From the NCBI GenBank assembly GCA_900239685.1, contig OENT01000625.1, forward strand, positions 1 through 64,000: 64,000 nt of DNA. The letters run 5' to 3'. Origin of the DNA: Rotaria macrura (Eukaryota; Rotifera; Eurotatoria; Philodinida; Philodinidae). The notes below the pieces were generated by a model. That model made no database searches, was not told where the DNA came from, and was given only the letters and a program-made list of their open reading frames with translations. The stretch's first letter is position 1. Every line of letters starts with the position of its first letter. The position numbers and the translations under genes were made by a program. Shown here in pieces: positions 57,301 through 64,000 of this stretch.

Positions 57301-60300
57301 TATTTTATCCCAGGATATCAGTGATACAATTTGGTCACCATTTAAAAAACTATCACCATTTACTGAAGACTTTGATATGATTCTTCGTGAAGTAACACTA
57401 GAATATTCTTATTCCGATGAATTGAATTCAAAGATAACTGTTTTTTTTTCAGGTAACACCGAAAAATTCTTCATCATCAAATCAAGATGATACGTATGAA
57501 GTTATTTTGTTGGAGAGCAATTCGGAGGCTGAACGACGAGCGAAATTACGTCAATCCGCTGCAGGTAGATATGTGTGAAAATTTGAGTTGTTTTTCATTC
57601 AAAAAAAAAAAGAACACGTTTAGCTACGACAGCAGCTGAAGATGATGATGATGAACCAATGGTGAGTGGTTTTGGTCATGTAAGCAAAGAATGTGACGAA
57701 GAAGTTCTTGGCAATTGGAGTGAAATATTGGCAAAGTGGAGAAAAAATTATGCTGAACGACCACGTGGTTTACAAGCACTTGTAAGAAGAGGAGTTCCGG
57801 AAGCATTACGTGGTGAAGTATGGCAATTATTAGCAGGAAGTGTTGGCGATGAAAATCAAATGATTAATACTTATCGGGTATTATTAACTAAAGTTAGTTG
57901 AAATTTAAGAAGAACAAAATTTTTTTATTTATTTAATTAAATTTTTTCTCTTTTTGTTATTTCATAGGAGTCAGCAAGTGAACGTGTTATTTTAAACGAT
58001 TTGAATCGAACGTTTCCCGCTCATGAATATTTTAAAGAAGCAGGTGGCATTGGACAAGAAGCTTTGTATAAATTAAGTCGAGTATATAAAATACATAATA
58101 GGATTAGTTTTCGTTGACTATTTTCTTTTATTTTTTCATTATGAAAGGCTTATTCTGTACGTGATGAAGAAGTCGGCTACTGTCAAGGTTTATCATTTGT
58201 TATTGCAACTTTATTGATTCATGTAAGAAGAAGATGTGTGGCCTTTTTGATAGAGTATGAAAAGAGAATATTTCAATTTAGATGCCCGAAGAACAAGCAT
58301 TTATGTTACTGTGTAAATTAATGGAAGATACAAAATATTTATTACGTGAAATGTACAAAGCAAATTTTGAAAATTTACAAGTTCGATTTCATCAATTAAC
58401 GTGTTTGATACACGATAATCTACCGGATCTATATGCACATTTCGATGATCTTAAAGTTGAATGTCATATGTATGCTTCGCAATGGTTTTTAACATTATTT
58501 ACGGCTAAATTTCCACTATACTTGGTGTTTCGTATTATGGATATTTTTCTCTATGATGTTAGTTTCGTTTTGAAAATATTCTTTAGTATCCATGGAGAGT
58601 TATATATCTCGAACGGAAGAGTAAACAACCTAAGGATTAGAAAAATGAATCAGTGTACATCAGGCCTGCAAGTTTCATCGAAATTTCTATCCATTCCTTC
58701 ATAGTGGCTGGATTTATTCTTGTTTTCTTTGGGAACCATAGAAAAAACAATGATCTTCCAGAGGGATACGAATGTCAATGAAAAAATTAGAATAAAGTTC
58801 AAAATTTTTTCGATGAACGTTTTTTTATGAAAAATGATCCATTGGTGTTTGAGTCCATAGTTAGTTCCTTCATTAACATTCGTTCGATACATCTGTCGAA
58901 GAAAGATTAACATTCAATATTGGTTTGAATGGATCTGAGATTGGACATTGATATATAAATCTATCTAGTGGATAAAATTTGTGAAAAGAAAAATCTCTGA
59001 ACACTTTTATTCGAAAATGTATCTAGTTGATTTTGAGAGAGTCAATACATCAAACCTATTCATGGCACGATCGAGAATAGCAATAAATACATCCGTCTCT
59101 GAAAGATTAATAGTAATGATTAGTAATACATGACTAATTTCAGATATTCCTCTGTGATTTCAATGATTTATTGCCTTTAAATGCTGATTATTTCCTCAAA
59201 ATGAATTCCAAAAGTATTTGAATATGACCTAGACTCTATCGTTTCTTTGAATCGAACTTTTTTTCTCGAAGAATCAACACCTAGGCATTTTTACACCTAA
59301 TATTGACGTTGAAAAACAAATACGACTATTCAGTATCTATAAAGCAAAACTCATTGAAATCGATTGTAATTTGACTGCGTCGTTCTTTCTGTATTGTGTA
59401 TATTATTCTTTCGGTTTATGAATATTTCTCAATTCAATGTAATTCTCGTTCGACACTCACGTTTTGATATAGACAAACGGATTCAATAGTTAGATCTTAG
59501 TTTTGGTATGAATTTAAAATTATTTGTTTTTTTCATTAGGGTTTCAATGCACTGTTTGGCGTTGCCCTCGCTTTACTGAAGGTATAAAAATAATATTGTC
59601 AATTGCAATCTTGAAGAAAAATAAGATGTTGCCTCTGTTTTTCTTTTCTTGAATATAGTTCAGTCAAAAAGATTTATTATCACTTGATTTTGAAGGTATC
59701 ATGAGATTTTTTCGTGTTAATTTACCGAAAAAATATCGATGTGAAGATCATGCGGACGAACTCATACAAACAGCATCTTCGATGAAGGTATTATTTTCGC
59801 GTGATGATATCAAAATCTTGACATGACATTTTGTTGATTTAATATTCATTGTTTTTATATATAGATCAATGTTAAGAAATTAAAACGCTACGAAAAAGAT
59901 TATCTTACACGTCGAGCCGAAGAAGAACAAGGAGAATTACCTTTACAACGTCTTGAAGCTGATAATAAACGTTTAACAGAAACGTGTATGCGGTCAGAAT
60001 TAGAAAATGAAATGCTTGCACTCGAATTAGTGAATGATCGTGTTAGACTTAAGAGCAATCTTGATCAGGTTTGTTCTTTGTGTGTTTTTGTTCTCATATT
60101 AACTTAAATATTAAGGCTGAAGATCAAATTGAACGATTAACAAGAGAACTACAAGCTACGAAATCCATTGTAAAAGAAAGTGAACAACATACATTAAGGT
60201 TGAATGAAGAATTTGATAATGTAAAGCATCGAAAAGAAAAAAATCATGGAAAAAGTTTTTTTTTATTATTATTATCTTAATTTAGATTCGAGAGGCTTTT

Positions 60301-61369
60301 CGACGTACATGTGACGAACTTCAACAAACACAGAAAATCGTGACTGAATATAAACAAGTAAAAACCACCATTCTAAACATGTGTTTATTTTGTGTTCGAT
60401 TTCTTTTTCAAAGATCTGTTCTCAATTAAATGATCAATTGGATAAACAAAGAGAAAAATATAGCAAAAAAATTGAAGCTGTTCAAGTAATTATCAATGTC
60501 TTTTTTTTTTTCGTATACAATCTCGTTCGACACTAATTTTCATTTTAACTTCTGATAAAATCTTGAAAATTGAAACTAATCGAACACTATCTGATGCAAC
60601 TTTAAGGCCACGAAATTAACATTCTAACTGTGAGACAATGAAGTTTATCCTAAACGAGTACTCGATATTTCAGTGTAATAGGTTTTGCTATTGAGCGAAT
60701 TATTTTACAAAATCATCGAAAGACAATGAACATAGAAGAATATTTGATTTGGAAATTGATACGGATAGGATTTGAATTTTACTCAGATCTATGGAACACA
60801 AATTACTAGAACGAAAGCAATCATACAATTCTCGGAGAACACTTCTTCTATGTAAATCTATTAAAGATTTCGAAGACAAAGTCCTTCAATTCCATTCGTG
60901 TTGTACCTTTAATTATGATAGAGAAAGAAGAAAGACGAAAACTATTCACCTGTAACAAATCTGTATCATTTAGAATATTTCTTGTGATTCCTGTAAAAAT
61001 TTAATAAATGGAATAATTTCTCCACAATCAAGTACAGCAACAACACCTGATCGAGAGGGAAAATATGATGATAGTCGAGATATTTCACCGCTGGTATCAA
61101 CAGTACCATCACCAATAACAGATCGTTTGCGTCAAGTTGAAATAGAACTAGCCGAGAAGAAATTAGCTCTTACAGAAGCCTTATGTAAAAATCAAGAACT
61201 TGCACATCAACTACGTCATTCAACAGCAGCGACAAACGATTCCGATAATATATCAGTTAACAGTATGCGTTCTATCAATAATCATTCAACAGTTAGTTGG
61301 CTATCAAAAACGGTGAACACAATAAAAGAAGCAACTAGTTCAACGAATCGAGCTAAAACCAATCAATGA
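54336..61369 (+). CDS. RABGAP1: Rab GTPase-activating protein 1 (PTB, DUF3694, TBC, coiled coil; 1112 aa)
   Basis: There are 23 exons: 54336-54423, 54724-54773, 54830-54935, 55003-55114, 55185-55268, 55843-56080, 56249-56562, 56622-56717, 56781-56847, 56910-57021, 57186-57391, 57453-57564, 57624-57892, 57968-58081, 58148-58222, 58282-58557, 59540-59581, 59659-59787, 59865-60068, 60116-60220, 60286-60357, 60414-60485, 60974-61369. They sum to 3339 nt with frame kept throughout. The PTB domain is at about 90-240 (VIFHGVTYLGSA ... LLSFTNAFQRA), the kinesin-like DUF3694 region about 290-480, and the TBC domain about 585-790 with both catalytic fingers (ILNDLNRTF, the Arg finger; GYCQG, the Gln finger). 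C-terminal coiled coils run from 830 onward and end WLSKTVNTIKEA, as in human RABGAP1/RABGAP1L. It stimulates GTP hydrolysis by Rabs such as Rab6, acting in membrane traffic and at the centrosome. An out-of-frame ATG at 54328 precedes the chosen start. Confidence 0.95.
55234..55830 (-). CDS. Antisense ORF nested in a RABGAP1 intron (198 aa), unknown
   Basis: On the minus strand an uninterrupted ATG-initiated frame fills almost the whole 574-bp intron (55269-55842) of RABGAP1 and ends 35 nt inside the flanking exon. Other introns of that gene are mostly 50-100 bp, so this intron is exceptional in length and in being open. The protein has amphipathic helices (FINRAELEIIDKIEQRFLST; YDLEQLNTIDTTLESHINVI) and balanced composition, like a small helical-bundle or coiled-coil subunit. 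It has no signal peptide or membrane helix. I do not recognise the family. The last eight or so residues come from antisense exon sequence, so the real 3' end could differ. Alternatives are a retroposed gene copy or chance. Confidence 0.5.
   Translation of the reverse strand: MKIENRINSNNALYRTQEKNTKLFFMAHTISRINEFINRAELEIIDKIEQRFLSTLHESIQQLKTFSNLSYEHFDNRLSSNKFSIHTNRFIVKFINELSFCFWGLREIILDFSYQIPQHSHYDLEQLNTIDTTLESHINVINKFHQQRCDLLSQSSSNLMIDFDREIYEELHHMTMDISNQLSQISLPNYTTGIIGNT
58558..59539. other. Long RABGAP1 intron, no gene seen
   Basis: This 982-bp intron splits the TBC domain (ends FRIMDIFLYD, resumes GFNALFGVAL). Open frames in it are short and unrecognised. Confidence 0.6.
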
Positions 61370-61527
61370 AAACATTACTGATTTGCATTCTATGCCATAT
61401 TCGTATATTTTTTTAATTTGATCTTGTAAATCTTTAGTTATTGTTGTTTCTTTCATTTGTTTTTGTGTGCAATATACATATACATGCATATGTATGAATA
61501 TCTGTACGTTCGTATATACTATTTTGT

Positions 61528-61558
61528 TTTCTTTTCTTGTTTTTCTTTTTTTTTTAAG
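61528..61558 (+). promoter_or_regulatory. Candidate spliced-leader trans-splice acceptor before DDAH
   Basis: A long pyrimidine tract (TTTTCTTGTTTTTC followed by T11) ends in AAG at 61556-61558, just 6 nt before the DDAH ATG. The previous gene's stop is only about 190 bp upstream on the same strand. Rotifers are known to use spliced-leader trans-splicing, so this AG is the likely 5' end of the mature DDAH mRNA. A cis acceptor for a non-coding first exon is the alternative. Confidence 0.5.
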
Positions 61559-61564
61559 ATTATA

Positions 61565-63221
<1,657 letters not shown>

Positions 63222-64000
63222 AAGTCATATGATACGATACGATTTTATTTCTAGTCATTTTTTTTATAATTCTTTTGCTCTTGTCAGTTAGTACATTCCA
63301 GTCATCGACATATTTCTTCTTCTCTACAACGAGCCTTATATTGTTTAATAAATAAATAATTATATATTTTCATTCATAGTTTTTCAGAATTCGAATTAAA
63401 TTTTACGCAATATTTCCATGTGCTAAAGAAACAGATTTAAAATTACACCATTCATGATTACGATATCGTTTTATTTCTGTTATGGGTTTGATGAAAACAA
63501 TGTCCTCATGATTCAATGTGGCATTAAAATACGAAACGAAATGTAACTAGTCACTGATCGAAATTAGATATCATATAATACAGAATGATTTGAATTAAAA
63601 TTTGGCATTGAGCAGCGAATATCGTTTCCTCTTGTGATCAACTTTGAATTTTCTCACTTCATGTTGCGCATAGGAGAACGATTTTTTTCTGTGATAATAT
63701 TCATGTAGCAATGTCTTTCATCATGTTTTTCTAATGTTTACAATTGAACTCTACATGCAAAGAAAATCTTCAATACAGAATTTTTTAATATTCATATTCT
63801 CTCATTCTAAAATTGAAAAACGACAACGTTCGATCTGAATTATGCTTAGATGTATGCAAAAAACATTCTCTATCAAATAGTATTACTGGCAGGCTGTTGA
63901 GAATACTTCAATAACTATGAAGTTCTTCGTTGGTGATAGATTTCTGGTTCTAATTGCAGTATTTTATTAACAATTCATTTTGTAAGATAAAATCAAAGAT
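63222..64000. other. Downstream of DDAH, no gene seen
   Basis: AT-rich sequence with AATAAATAAAT at 63347-63359, which may serve as poly(A) signal for DDAH. Nothing else is recognised. Confidence 0.5.

Overview
The window looks like nuclear DNA of a small metazoan, most likely a bdelloid rotifer. It is AT-rich. The conserved genes are animal ones (an NCAM/fasciclin II-like adhesion protein, a RABGAP1 orthologue, a dimethylargininase), and most introns are only about 50-100 bp with GT..AG ends. They sit next to genes with a non-metazoan look: an intronless multicopper oxidase, a fungal-style MFS transporter and a SecA-type helicase. This mixture, plus many small non-autonomous DNA transposons, is typical of bdelloids. 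The species assignment is inference.

Layout. 1-14300 is gene-poor and made largely of nested transposons. Only a small two-exon gene (2405-2816) and one orphan exon (1856-1948, minus strand) look coding. An interrupted inverted-repeat element (4356-8524) carries a 2.25-kb insertion (6244-8494) whose empty site survives in the opposite arm. A 3.5-kb element (10220-13765) contains a hAT-like element (11587-12959), which contains a 169-bp MITE (12337-12505).

14343-24686 is the most unusual part: what appears to have been one roughly 2900-codon gene combining a Ulp1/C48-like protease region, a P-loop GTPase, a very long helical region, a SecA-type helicase and a C-terminal von Willebrand A domain. 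It is interrupted by a -1 frame change exactly at a U-UUU-UUC heptamer before the Walker A motif, by an in-frame TGA (20153), and by a fold-back repeat plus a MITE-like repeat (20450-21921). All coding blocks are otherwise open.

25977-27025 is a piggyBac-like fold-back element; 27746-29644 encodes the multicopper oxidase; about 33816-39999 encodes the five-Ig, two-FN3 adhesion protein. A large inverted duplication (41500-43059 and 50612-52130) flanks a spacer with the MFS transporter (44628-46962, minus). Each arm carries a copy of a small two-exon gene; one copy is truncated, and a sharp change in identity suggests gene conversion. One N (50566) separates two almost identical 367-bp copies and is probably an assembly seam; a second N lies at 21385.

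54336-61369 is RABGAP1 in 23 exons whose reading frame closes exactly (1112 aa). One intron holds a 198-codon antisense ORF. DDAH (61565-63221, seven exons, 286 aa) starts only about 195 bp downstream on the same strand, behind a long pyrimidine tract ending in AAG, which suggests an operon-like pair resolved by spliced-leader trans-splicing.
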